Below are positions 23,151 through 32,200 of a stretch of DNA of 47,043 nucleotides, one piece after another. Source of the DNA: a bacterium (lineage in GTDB: Bacteria > Margulisbacteria > Marinamargulisbacteria > JAHFDA01); the NCBI GenBank assembly GCA_023249225.1, contig JAHFDA010000017.1:1-47043 (forward strand), written 5' to 3'. The position numbers and the translations under genes were made by a program. The notes below the pieces were generated by a model. That model was not told the origin of the DNA and searched no databases. It worked only from the letters and a program-made list of their open reading frames with translations. Numbering within the stretch: position 1 is the first letter of the stretch; every line of letters starts with the position of its first letter.

Positions 23151-23488
23151 AACCCGGTTATCTAAACGTTTATTATCCACCGATGTGTACCCCAAAAAGT
23201 CTGGATGAATTTTATCCGCGTTTTATTGAAATTTTAAAAGCTCAACCTGATAAATCCTGTGTCATTGGCGATTTTTCAGAAACCCAACGGGCACCCTTCA
23301 GCGCCGCTATTCGCGGTGTACATTGGATGCCGCAAACCAAACCTTACATGCGGCGGGTGGCTGGTTTTGGTTTTCATCCCCTTTTTGAAAATATCATCCG
23401 ATCCATACTTATCATGAGCGGACGCCAGGATATTCGCCTTTTTAAAACCCGCGCCGAAGCCGAAGCCTGGGCTTTTGAGGGTTTATGA
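23102..23488 (+). CDS. SpoIIAA/STAS-like small protein
   Basis: A 128-residue protein with the alternating strand-helix pattern of SpoIIAA-like (SEC14/STAS-related) proteins: LRIEVVKPGYLNVYY, a middle CVIGDFS strand, and the C-terminal DIRLFKTRAEAEAWAFEG, which matches the family ending in v.lF.t.eeA.aWL. Members bind small hydrophobic ligands or partner proteins; nothing more specific can be said. It begins inside the glycosyltransferase gene (49-nt overlap) with GAGGAC upstream, so it is translationally linked to it. Its end overlaps the convergent recQ gene by 6 nt. Confidence 0.6.
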   Translation: MATVLSEVETLRIEVVKPGYLNVYYPPMCTPKSLDEFYPRFIEILKAQPDKSCVIGDFSETQRAPFSAAIRGVHWMPQTKPYMRRVAGFGFHPLFENIIRSILIMSGRQDIRLFKTRAEAEAWAFEGL

Positions 23489-25309
23489 TCTGGCTAGATT
23501 TGGGGACACCACCGATTTTTTAAACCGTCCCGGATCAATGTTATTTTGCCGACAATGGTCTTGAATAACCTGCATGAACGCCGACCCATAATTTTTCAAC
23601 TTGGTCTGGCCAACGCCGTGAATGTTTAAGAATGTACCGTTTTCGGTGGGGTAATGCGCGCTCATGTCGAGCAAGGCCACATCGGTAAAGATGATATAGG
23701 GTGGCACGCCCTCTTGCGTGGCCAGGGAGCGGCGCAGCTGGCGCAGCTTTTGGAACAAACTGTTGTCCTGAACTTCGGGCGCGCTTTGCGGCCGACTTTC
23801 TTCGTACGATTTCTGTCTGATCAAAACCGGCTTCTGGCCCTTGAGCACCACCTCTGCCTGATCCCCCAGTGCCAATACCGGATATTCATCCTGGCTGACC
23901 CGCAGGATATTGAGGCCAATCAAGTTATGGATGAGATCACGTAGCTGCATTTTTGGAATTTGGGACAGCGTATTGTACGCCGCCAACTTGTCGTGCCTAT
24001 AATCCAGAATCTTTTTGGCCTTGGAGCCGACCAGCACGTCGATCACGTGGTTGATGCCAAAACGCGAACGCAGCGCCACCACGCCCGCAATAATTTTTTG
24101 CGCCACTTCGGTGCAGTCTTCTTTGGCGCCACCGTCGGCACATATATCGCAGGCACCACAGTTGTCCTGCCCCAGCGTTTCGGAAAAATACTGCAGCAAA
24201 AAGACGCGTCGGCAAACAGCACCCTGGCAGTAATTAAGCATTTCGTAGGTCTTGCGTTCCATTTCGGCACGCACCTGCATATCTTGGAGATCTTTTAAAA
24301 AGAACTGGTACAAGGCCACGTCAGCGTAGCTGAAAAAGCACATACATTCGGACGGCAAACCATCACGGCCGGCACGACCGGTTTCCTGATAGTAACGCTC
24401 GATGGTTTGCGGCATTTCAGCGTGAATGATGTAGCGGACGTCTGGCTTGTTGATGCCCATGCCAAAGGCCAGCGTGGCCACCATAATGTTGACCTGGTCG
24501 CGTATAAACGCTTCTTGATTTTGCTTGCGTTCGCCATCGGATAAACCGGCGTGATACTTGCAGACCCGCAGCCCCGCATTTGCAAGTACCTGCTGCAACT
24601 GGTCGGCGCTACGCTTGGTGGCCGTGTACACGATGCCAGATTGATCCGGAAACCGCCGAATGACTTCTAAAATCTGCGCCACAATGTTTTGGCGTGGCCG
24701 CACGTGATAGGTCAGGTTGCTGCGGTTGAAAGACCCCACAATTTTAGTGGCATGGGGTAACTGCAATTGCCGGATAATATCGGCCTGCACCCGATCGGTG
24801 GCCGTGGCCGTCAGGGCCAAAATGGCTTTGGAAGGAAACTCTTTTTTCAGCACATTGAGTTGCCGGTACTCTGGCCTAAACTGATGCCCCCACTGCGAAA
24901 TGCAGTGTGCCTCGTCCACCGCAAAAAAAGCCACGTCGATGCTGTGCAAAAACTGACGGAACTCTGGCATCATCAGCCGCTCTGGAGAAATGTACAGCAG
25001 CTTGTAGTCATAGATATGGGCTTTAATATCCTCGACCTCGTGCGGGCGCAAACTACTATTGATATAGGCCGCCGGCAGTCCCATGCGTTTGAGTTGGTCG
25101 ACCTGGTCTTTCATCAGCGCAATCAACGGCGAAATAACCACCGTGATTCCGGATTTGAGGTGGGCCGGCAACTGATAACACAGCGATTTTCCGGCCCCAG
25201 TCGGCAAAATCGCCAAAGTGTCTTGCCCGTTCATCAAAGCTTCGATAATAGACTTTTGGTGCGGACGGAACTCGTCGTGGCCGAAGACGGTTTTAAGAAC
25301 GGTATGCAT
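23483..25309 (-). CDS. recQ: ATP-dependent DNA helicase RecQ
   Basis: A 3'-5' helicase of the RecF pathway and replication-fork repair. The 608-residue protein has all parts: motif I LPTGAGKSLCYQLPA near 35-50, the DEAH box VDEAHCISQWGH near 135, motif VI ETGRAGRDG near 295, a zinc-binding cluster (CQGAVCRR...CGACDIC near 365-400), a winged-helix RQC region, and a C-terminal HRDC domain (about 515-590). Its ATG immediately follows the TAA of the KilA-N gene with no spacer and no ribosome binding site, so expression probably depends on that upstream gene. The first eight or so residues are short relative to E. coli RecQ but nothing is missing. Confidence 0.96.
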   Translation of the reverse strand: MHTVLKTVFGHDEFRPHQKSIIEALMNGQDTLAILPTGAGKSLCYQLPAHLKSGITVVISPLIALMKDQVDQLKRMGLPAAYINSSLRPHEVEDIKAHIYDYKLLYISPERLMMPEFRQFLHSIDVAFFAVDEAHCISQWGHQFRPEYRQLNVLKKEFPSKAILALTATATDRVQADIIRQLQLPHATKIVGSFNRSNLTYHVRPRQNIVAQILEVIRRFPDQSGIVYTATKRSADQLQQVLANAGLRVCKYHAGLSDGERKQNQEAFIRDQVNIMVATLAFGMGINKPDVRYIIHAEMPQTIERYYQETGRAGRDGLPSECMCFFSYADVALYQFFLKDLQDMQVRAEMERKTYEMLNYCQGAVCRRVFLLQYFSETLGQDNCGACDICADGGAKEDCTEVAQKIIAGVVALRSRFGINHVIDVLVGSKAKKILDYRHDKLAAYNTLSQIPKMQLRDLIHNLIGLNILRVSQDEYPVLALGDQAEVVLKGQKPVLIRQKSYEESRPQSAPEVQDNSLFQKLRQLRRSLATQEGVPPYIIFTDVALLDMSAHYPTENGTFLNIHGVGQTKLKNYGSAFMQVIQDHCRQNNIDPGRFKKSVVSPNLARS

Positions 25310-26122
25310 TTACTGGCCTGCTGCTTCGAGCTGTTTGATTTTTGTATCCGCTGTCAGCAGTTTCATTTGGTGAATGGCGATTTGGTTCAAGCGCCGAAGC
25401 CGCTCTGCTTGAGGCATCTTTTCCTGGATAAAAAGAGCATTCAGATTTTCCAGGTTCGAAAGGCACACGAGCTGTGACATATTGGCGTCGTCCCGAATGT
25501 TTCCCGTCTCGCCCGGATGGCCGCTGCGCCATTCCTTTGCAGTCATGCCAAACAAAGCCATGTTAAGCACATCCGCCTCCGAGGCATAAATGAGGTTTGT
25601 CTGCTGCTGGGTTAGTTCGGGCGGAATTAGATTTTCTTTGATCGCGTCAGTATGTATTCGGTAGTTGATCTTGGCCAGATTGCGGCGGATGTCCCAACCC
25701 ATTTGCTTATGCTCTACGTCTTTAAGTCGCTGGAACTCTTTTATAAGATAAATTTTGAACTCTGCGCTGATCCACATTCCAAATTCAAAGGCAATATCTT
25801 TATGGGCATAGGTGCCCCCATATCTTCCTGCAGTAGCTTTCAGTCCAATGGCATTGGTCTTTTCAGCCCACTCTTTAACGCTGATCTTGTAGCTGTTTAA
25901 ACCGACCTGACTTTTAATTACGGCAAATTCGCCATAATTAAAATTATGGTTATAAACTTTTTCCCAGATGCCGAGAAATTCCACGGTATTCCGGTTCCGC
26001 AACCAGTCTGAAACAAAAAAATCGCCGTCTTTGGCTTGGAGCATGTCTGTTAGAGAGATATAGTCGTTGTCATGCACTTTGATTAATGAAATCTCGGTAC
26101 CCCTTACATTTATTTTGACCAT
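25310..26122 (-). CDS. KilA-N domain protein
   Basis: A 270-residue protein with an N-terminal KilA-N DNA-binding domain: YISLTDML, DWLRNRNTVEFLGIWE, EWAEKTNAIGLKATAGRYGGTYAHKDIAFEFGMWISAEFKIYLIKEFQRLK. The C-terminal half has a helical region carrying an ALFGMTAKEWR motif common to chromosomal versions of this family. KilA-N proteins are phage or plasmid antirepressor-type regulators, often found in defence or accessory islands. It is directly joined to recQ and has its own promoter (-35 TAGACG, 17 bp, -10 TATTAT) only 9 nt before the ATG, indicating a leaderless start. Confidence 0.9.
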   Translation of the reverse strand: MVKINVRGTEISLIKVHDNDYISLTDMLQAKDGDFFVSDWLRNRNTVEFLGIWEKVYNHNFNYGEFAVIKSQVGLNSYKISVKEWAEKTNAIGLKATAGRYGGTYAHKDIAFEFGMWISAEFKIYLIKEFQRLKDVEHKQMGWDIRRNLAKINYRIHTDAIKENLIPPELTQQQTNLIYASEADVLNMALFGMTAKEWRSGHPGETGNIRDDANMSQLVCLSNLENLNALFIQEKMPQAERLRRLNQIAIHQMKLLTADTKIKQLEAAGQ

Positions 26123-26131
26123 GACGCCGAT

Positions 26132-26160
26132 ATAATATCTTTTCGCTTATTTTTCGTCTA
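26132..26160 (-). promoter_or_regulatory. Promoter for the KilA-N/recQ unit, leaderless
   Basis: On the minus strand TAGACG (26155-26160) and TATTAT (26132-26137) are 17 bp apart. The -10 ends 9 nt before the ATG, so the transcript would start within 1-3 nt of the start codon. Confidence 0.45.
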
Positions 26161-26209
26161 TCATGGAGTTCTAGAAATTCGCGTCTGGAAGACCGTAAAC
26201 CCGTTCCAC

Positions 26210-26578
26210 TTACTTCAATATCTTGCAGCCGGGCACCCGATTGAAATCAACGTCCTTGGTAAGCAACAAGGCCTTGTATTTGTATGCCGTTGCCAGCAAC
26301 AAGCTATCCGCCATAGCCAACCCGTACTTGATCGACAGATCTCCGGCATCCAGGCTGATTTGTTCGTCAACCATTTGTACAGACTGTTGCTTCATCAGGG
26401 CCACTGCCTGCAAAGCCAGATCTTCGGACTGCCTGGCGATGCGGCGGTACACTTCATAAATATTGATCACCGAAACAATGACCTTGCCAGAATTTTGCTT
26501 CAAATACCGCTCGCAATCATCGGCCAAGGCACCGCCAACAAAAATCTCAAGCCATGCCGAAGAATCGAGCAGTATCAC
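26210..26578 (-). CDS. vapC: VapC-like PIN-domain ribonuclease toxin
   Basis: A 122-residue PIN-domain protein. The acidic catalytic positions are present: Asp5 in LLDSSAW, Glu42 in NIYEVYR, the ADSLLLATA Asp near 91, and TKDVDF near 109-111. Such toxins cleave tRNA or rRNA and are neutralised by a DNA-binding antitoxin. It overlaps the upstream vapB gene by 4 nt, the standard coupled layout. The substrate RNA is not predictable. Confidence 0.9.
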   Translation of the reverse strand: MILLDSSAWLEIFVGGALADDCERYLKQNSGKVIVSVINIYEVYRRIARQSEDLALQAVALMKQQSVQMVDEQISLDAGDLSIKYGLAMADSLLLATAYKYKALLLTKDVDFNRVPGCKILK

Positions 26579-26787
26579 AAACTGCGATCACGCTTGTCGC
26601 GCAACGGAAACTTTTTATGCACATCTTTGATGAAACCCCGTAGTTTATCTACAGTTTTTTCAGGCACCAGATAGGCAATACCCCCTTTAAGAATCACCAC
26701 AATTTTTGACCCCGCTTTAATGGATAATGCCTCACGTACATCTTTGGGAATAACCACCTGATACTTGGGAGATACGGTTAATGCCAT
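26575..26787 (-). CDS. vapB: AbrB/SpoVT-type antitoxin, partner of VapC
   Basis: A 70-residue protein with an N-terminal swapped-hairpin AbrB domain (MALTVSPKYQVVIPKDVREAL, then GSKIVVILKGG) followed by a basic C-terminal tail that should wrap the PIN toxin. It probably represses its own operon. An AAGG-type site lies near the ATG. It is first in the two-gene vapBC unit. Confidence 0.9.
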   Translation of the reverse strand: MALTVSPKYQVVIPKDVREALSIKAGSKIVVILKGGIAYLVPEKTVDKLRGFIKDVHKKFPLRDKRDRSL

Positions 26788-26933
26788 GGCCTTATGTTAA
26801 ACAGTAATGGCATCGATGTCAATTTGGTTTAACCTGTTTGACCTGTTGCAGTTTTCCGCCAGAAACTGTGGCAGGTTTGGGGCTTGTTGCGGCGCTGATC
26901 CACTCCAGTGCTTTGTTGGTGTAAAATACCGAC

Positions 26934-27068
26934 ATGCTTGTTATAAGCATGTTTTATGGCCTCGTCATTTATTTGTATTACTATGACAATAAACAGCACC
27001 ATCTACCCCATGTCCATGTTGAATACCAGGATCAGCAGGCGGTATTCAAGCTTGATCCACTCAAATGA
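26934..27068 (+). pseudogene. DUF4160 protein with an internal deletion, 44 aa
   Basis: The first 35 residues match the start of DUF4160 proteins (an ISMFYG.VIY.Y pattern, then HHLPHVHVEYQ and AVF). The last six (KLDPLK) match the usual C-terminal PFKI.PL end, but the roughly 40 residues normally between are missing, including the helical core with its Trp residues. The stop overlaps the ATG of the DUF2442 gene (ATGA), so coupling is kept. A -10-like TAAAAT lies 6 nt before the ATG. Complete DUF4160/DUF2442 pairs behave like small two-gene modules; this copy is probably non-functional, though the gene is still open. Confidence 0.7.
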
Positions 27069-27295
27069 ACCCAAGAATTAAGGCCATTAAATCAATCAAT
27101 GGCTTTCAGCTCACATTGGAATTTTCCAATGGCGCAACCCGAACCTTCGATGCCAGCCCCTACTTAAATCATGGTGTATTTACCCGGCTCAAAGATCCAG
27201 TCCTTTTTAGTCAAGCCCGAGTAAATTACGGTACCGTCACCTGGCCCAATGAACTCGATATTTCTCCCGATACCATTTGGTTGGAATCGCGTTAA
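27065..27295 (+). CDS. DUF2442 domain protein
   Basis: A 76-residue protein of the DUF2442 family: a beta-rich N-terminal half (LTLEFSNGATRTFDASPYL), then FTRLKDPVLFSQARVNYGTVTWPNELDISPDTIW, the typical family ending. Its biochemical role is unknown. In many genomes it follows a DUF4160 gene, as here, and the pair is regarded as toxin-antitoxin-like. The start overlaps the end of the truncated DUF4160 frame. Confidence 0.88.
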   Translation: MNPRIKAIKSINGFQLTLEFSNGATRTFDASPYLNHGVFTRLKDPVLFSQARVNYGTVTWPNELDISPDTIWLESR

Positions 27296-27392
27296 GTCTC
27301 TTGCACCACACCGATCACTTCAGACAAGCCGATTTTTTTTCAAGCTGCGTATCTGGCTTATAATAAAAAATATGAATACACCTATTTAATTT

Positions 27393-27499
27393 ATGTAATA
27401 AAATAACGCATAAAAATAGAGTTTTTAACTTATATAAATAAAAAATTACTTTAAAATACTGAAGTTAATAATTATTATTAATGTAATAAAATAACGCAT
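27393..27499. repeat. 19-bp direct repeat pair upstream of fic
   Basis: ATGTAATAAAATAACGCAT occurs exactly at 27393-27411 and 27481-27499 (starts 88 bp apart), in the 236-bp AT-rich gap between the DUF2442 and fic genes. The second copy ends about 20 bp before the presumed fic -10. Candidate binding sites for a regulator, or footprints of a duplication. The rest of the gap holds nothing recognisable. Confidence 0.6.
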
Positions 27500-27518
27500 G
27501 TTTGTTTAAAAAAATGGG

Positions 27519-27524
27519 TATAAT
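27519..27524 (+). promoter_or_regulatory. -10 hexamer for leaderless fic transcript
   Basis: A perfect TATAAT ends 7 nt before ATG 27532. There is no Shine-Dalgarno and no convincing -35, so activation through the upstream repeats is possible. Confidence 0.45.
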
Positions 27525-27531
27525 CAAGCTT

Positions 27532-28686
27532 ATGTACCCGCTCTTTCCCAGAAAAATAGCCCCCGAACTTGAAACCTTAATAAATACTTTTTTAAAGGAA
27601 AGCACGGCGCTATCCAACCATTTAAGCAAAGATCTTGTGTTTGCCATTTCTGAATTTCTGGTGGACATCAACAGCTTCTACACCAATGCCATGGAAGGTA
27701 ATCCAAGCAAGATCAAAGACATCGAGGCTGCGCTGAATAAGGAACTGCTGTCTGATCGTACGCTGCGCAACTATCAAATTGAGCACATCGTGCACATACA
27801 GGTGCAGCAGGAACTGCTGCGCCGTCTGGCAGGCGAACCAACACTAAACATTTGCTCGCCAGAATTTTTGGCGTGGATACACCGTTCGTTTTATGAGCGC
27901 TTGCCCGAAGAGATGCAAGTGGCGCTAACGCTTGGTGACAAAAAAATTCCGGTGCTGCCCGGACAGTTTCGCGATCGGGGTGCGCGCGTGGGTCGGCACG
28001 ATGCGCCTGCCACTGCCGCAGAAATAGAGCGCCTGCTGGCCGACTTTTCGGCGCAGCTGAATCCGGACGGGCTGCAAGGCATGCAAAAATTTGTGGGCCT
28101 GGCAGCGTCTCATCATCGCTTGCTTTGGATACATCCTTTTCGGGACGGCAATGGTCGCGTTGCGCGGCTTTTTACGCTGGCCTATTTTGTAAAATGCGGG
28201 GTCAACCCCCATTTGTGGTCATTTTCACGCGGCCTGGCGCGGCAGCGGCAAACCTTTGACCATTATCTGGATCTTGCGGACCAGCCACGGGCGGATGATC
28301 TCGATGGACGGGGGTCGCTGTCAGAAAAAACTCTAGAAGCCTTTTGCAAGTACTTTTTTGAAATCAGTCTGGATCAGGTGCGTTATATGGCCGGCTGTCT
28401 GGAATTGCCTCAGTTTCAGACCCTGTATCAGCGCTATCTGCGCATCCTGCAGGCCGAAAAAAAGATCTCTGCCGGAGCCTATGCTGTGATGTGCCTGTTG
28501 ATAAAACTTGGTCGGCTGCCCAAGACAGATGTGCAACGAATCTGTGGCGTAAAGGATCGCCGTGCCTCGCAGCTGATCAAGCAGCTGGTGGCTGAAAAGC
28601 TGGTTTATGACGATGTGGCGCGCAGCGCCTTGCGTTTGCGTCTGACCTCGGATGCGGCGGCTATTGTTTTTCCGGGTTTGGTGTAG
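27532..28686 (+). CDS. Fic-family adenylyltransferase, class II
   Basis: A 384-residue Fic protein that transfers AMP (or another NMP) to a target hydroxyl. Counting from the first in-frame codon at 27502, the catalytic motif HPFRDGNGRVAR spans residues 211-222 and is complete, and the N-terminal inhibitory helix TNAMEGN (61-67, matching [S/T]xxxE[G/N]) makes it class II, self-inhibited. A C-terminal winged-helix-like region (LPKTDVQRICGVKDRRASQL) suggests DNA binding or autoregulation. I chose ATG 27532, 7 nt after TATAAT; ATG 27514 is possible. No separate antitoxin gene is needed. Confidence 0.92.
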   Translation: MYPLFPRKIAPELETLINTFLKESTALSNHLSKDLVFAISEFLVDINSFYTNAMEGNPSKIKDIEAALNKELLSDRTLRNYQIEHIVHIQVQQELLRRLAGEPTLNICSPEFLAWIHRSFYERLPEEMQVALTLGDKKIPVLPGQFRDRGARVGRHDAPATAAEIERLLADFSAQLNPDGLQGMQKFVGLAASHHRLLWIHPFRDGNGRVARLFTLAYFVKCGVNPHLWSFSRGLARQRQTFDHYLDLADQPRADDLDGRGSLSEKTLEAFCKYFFEISLDQVRYMAGCLELPQFQTLYQRYLRILQAEKKISAGAYAVMCLLIKLGRLPKTDVQRICGVKDRRASQLIKQLVAEKLVYDDVARSALRLRLTSDAAAIVFPGLV

Positions 28687-28762
28687 GGCTACACGTATCC
28701 GCTCGTCCATCGAATTTAACCCATGTGATCCTTGCCCCAAATTTCCGAAATATTGCCAAGCC

Positions 28763-29236
28763 ATGAAACTCAAAATTTCTGCCACCCGAACGCCAAAGTC
28801 ATGGCTAAGCGCCTTTACCGATGTTTCAAACCAGTTTCTTGAAATCCGTGCCAACGCCTTTATATTTTTAAACCAAACGTACACGCCGCTTTTAAGAGAT
28901 CTGGCGATATTGACAGGCAGTATTACCCTTCAGAAAACGTCGAATGAATCTCTTGACCTGATCTATGCTGCCCTTGAAATAACCCAGCAACTGCGCGTCG
29001 ACGCGCATGGATTTATCATCGCCTTAGATGAACTGCTTGGCACCATGCAGCATCCGCCCTTTAACTTAGCCCGTACACGTGACCGAAAGCACTATGACGC
29101 CATCGTCGAATTTCGGGACACTTTTACGGGCCTGCACACCATTTGTGGCAATACCATGGACACATTGGCTTCCCTAAAATCTATGTATGAACGCAAACTG
29201 GATTCCAGCACTGCGACACCACCCGACATCGATTGA
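28763..29236 (+). CDS. Unrecognised helical protein, 157 aa
   Basis: A soluble, mainly helical protein with no membrane segment. ATG 28763 gives a clean N-terminus (MKLKISATRTPKSW). An in-frame extension back to 28652 is Arg/Cys/Pro-rich, overlaps fic, and looks non-coding. No family is recognised. It follows fic by 76 bp and converges on nrdJ with a 10-bp gap. A short hairpin at 28681-28694 (GTGTAG/CTACAC) sits at the fic stop codon. Confidence 0.55.
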   Translation: MKLKISATRTPKSWLSAFTDVSNQFLEIRANAFIFLNQTYTPLLRDLAILTGSITLQKTSNESLDLIYAALEITQQLRVDAHGFIIALDELLGTMQHPPFNLARTRDRKHYDAIVEFRDTFTGLHTICGNTMDTLASLKSMYERKLDSSTATPPDID

Positions 29237-29246
29237 GTTCCCTACG

Positions 29247-32200
29247 CTACGAACATCCCATGCTATTGCCACAGTTCATGCACCGATAGCAAGAACCGTT
29301 ACGCACGGTCACGTGGCCGCAGCTGTCGCAAAAAGGCGCATCGCCCATAAGGGTGGACAGGTGGCTTGAGAGTTCTTCGGAACGCTGCAAAGACTTGTCT
29401 CCCGCAACGGCCATCACTTTGACCTTTTCAAGACTGGACGCCAGTACATGTACGTCTGGATTGGGCGTTACTTTGGGCTGCGCCGGTTTTTTGGAGAGGC
29501 CGGTATCTTCACTGGGCCTGGCGTCTTCGGGCTTGATCTGCACAAAGTCGGTACGACCCAGGTATTCAAAACCCAGCACTCTAAAGATTAAATCAACGAT
29601 GCTGGTGCAAAACTTGATATTGTCGTGTCCACTGACCGGACCCGACGGCTCAAAGCGTGTAAACGTAAACATGTCGACGTATTCATCGAGCGGAACCCCA
29701 TGCTGCAAACCCAGCGATACTGCCATGGCAAAACTGTTAAACATGCTGCGGATGGATGAACCTTCTTTAGCGATGTCGATAAAAATTTCACCCAGACTGC
29801 CGTCCTCATATTCGCCCGTACGCAAATAAAGTCTTGTGCTGGCTACCTTAAGCGCATAGGTAATGCCCCGGCGTTTTTTGGGCAACGAACGCCGATGCAA
29901 GCCTTGCGACCATACCTCGGCCTGGGTGATGGACTGAATTTCTTTTGCGGCGGCTTGTTTGGAATCGCCTTTTTCGTCTTCTTTTTTTGCGCCCGACGAG
30001 AGCGGCTGGCTAAGCTTGCAGCCATCACGATAGAGCGCCACCGCCTTAAGCCCCAGCTTCCAGGCATCCATGTAAATGGCTTGAATCTCGTCTACGGTGG
30101 CTTCGTGCGGCAGGTTGACGGTTTTGCTGATGGCACCCGAAATAAAAGGCTGCACGGCGGCCATCATGCGAATGTGGCCCATCGGCAGAATAAAACGTGT
30201 GCCATACTTGCCGCATTTGTTGGCACAGTCAAAGACCGGGTAGTCTTCGGCCTTAAGATGCGGCGCGCCTTCGACCGTGGCCATGCCGCAAATGATATTT
30301 TCGGCATGCTCAATTTGTTCGGGCGCAAAACCCAGCCAACGCAGCAAATTAAAAGCCGAATCGCTCCACTGTGCCTCGGACAAACCCAAACGCTTTAACG
30401 TACCCTCGCCCACAATCCACACCGAAAAAGCGCTGGCTAGATTAAAAGCCGCCGGCAAGGCGCTTTCAATTTTTGAAAGATCCTCGTCGCGCAGGCCTTT
30501 TTCGCGCAGACTTTCGGGATTGATAAAAGGTGCGCCAATTAAGCTAGCGGTGCCTTTGACATAGGTAATAATTTCGTCGATCTGTTCGGGTGAATAGCGC
30601 AGGTTTCTAAGTGCACGCGGCACCGATTGGTTAACAATTTTAAAGTAACCGCCACCCGCCAGTTTTTTAAATTTGGTCAGCGAAAAATCAGGCTCAACCC
30701 CGGTGGTGTCGCAATCCATCAGCAAGCCGATGGTACCGGTAGGCGCCAACACAGTGGCTTGGGCATTGCGGAAGCCATATTTTTGGCCTTCTTCGAGCAC
30801 TTCGTCCCACACGCGCTGGGCTGCTTTTAAAAGTTCAGCCGGGCAATAACCCGAATCAATTTTGCAGGCATGTTCGCGGTGTTTTTTCATGACATCCAAA
30901 AAGGGCTCACGGTTTGCGATATAGCCATTAAAAGATCCCTTGGCCAGGGCCAGCTCGGCCGATGTACGGTAAGCCGTACCGTTCATGATGGCTGTCATGG
31001 CCCCCGCCATGGCAAAGGCTGTTTCACTGTCGTAAGGCACGCCTTTCACCATGAGCAGGGTTCCCAGATTGGCATAACCTAATCCAAGTGGCCGGTAATC
31101 GTGACTGTTTTGCGCGATGGTCCGGGTGGGATAACTGGCAAAATCGACCAGAATTTCCTGGGCAATAAAAAAGATGCGACAGGCATGCTGAAAACCAGCA
31201 ATATCAAAATTTCCATCCTCATTTAAAAACAACATCAGGTTAATCGAAGCCAGATTACAGGCTGAATCGTCAAGAAACATGTACTCGCTGCAAGGGTTGC
31301 TGGCATTAATGCGGTTGGTGTTGGGGCAGGTATGCCAGTCATTGATAATGGTGTCAAACTGCACCCCCGGATCCGCACAGGCCCAGGCCGCATAGGCAAT
31401 TTGATCCCACAGCTCGCGGGCACGAAAGGTTTCGCACACCTTGTCGGTGGTACGCATGCGTGTCTGCCAGGCACCATCGTCTAACACTGCTTGCATAAAT
31501 GTGTTTGAAAGCCGTACTGAATTGTTGGCGTTTTGGCCCGCCACTGTATGGTAGGCCTCCCCGTTAAAATCGGCGCTGTAGCCGGCGGCAATCAAAGCGG
31601 CCACCTTGCGTTCTTCACGCACTTTCCAATTAATAAAATCCACAATTTCAGGGTGATCCATGTCAAGACACAGCATCTTGGCTGCACGGCGGGTGGTTCC
31701 GCCTGATTTAGTGGCCCCGGCTCCACGATCGAGCACCTCAAGAAAAGACATCAGACCCGAACTGGTACCGCCGCCACTTAATTTTTCTTGCCGCCCACGA
31801 ATGGCGCTAAAGTTGCTGCCGGTACCGGAACCATACTTGAACAACTTGGCTTCGTTTTTTGCCAAGTCAAAAATGCTCATGAGATCATCCTGTACTTTTT
31901 GAATAAAACAAGCGGAACACTGCGGGTGACTGTAAGCATCGCTGGTTTCATCAATGGCGTCCTTGGCAGGGTTCCAGTAATAATTGCCGCCGCTACCCTG
32001 CAGACCGTACACGTGCCCTAAACCACAGTTAAACCATACCGGAGAATTAAACGCACCCTTTTGATACAACAGCAAATGGGTCAGTTCATCTTCAAAAGCC
32101 TGGGCCTGGTCGGCCGATGAAAAATATTCGCCCAAATTTTCACCCGCCTGGCGAATGGTATGGGCCACACGGTAAACCACCTGACGCACCGAGGTTTCAT

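Noticed and set aside
24767-25477. Open frame of 236 codons on the plus strand opposite recQ
   Set aside because: It lies antisense to conserved RecQ helicase motifs and extends into the KilA-N gene; no family features.
28681-28694. Terminator hairpin at the fic stop codon
   Set aside because: The stem is six base pairs with a 2-nt loop and has no T-run.
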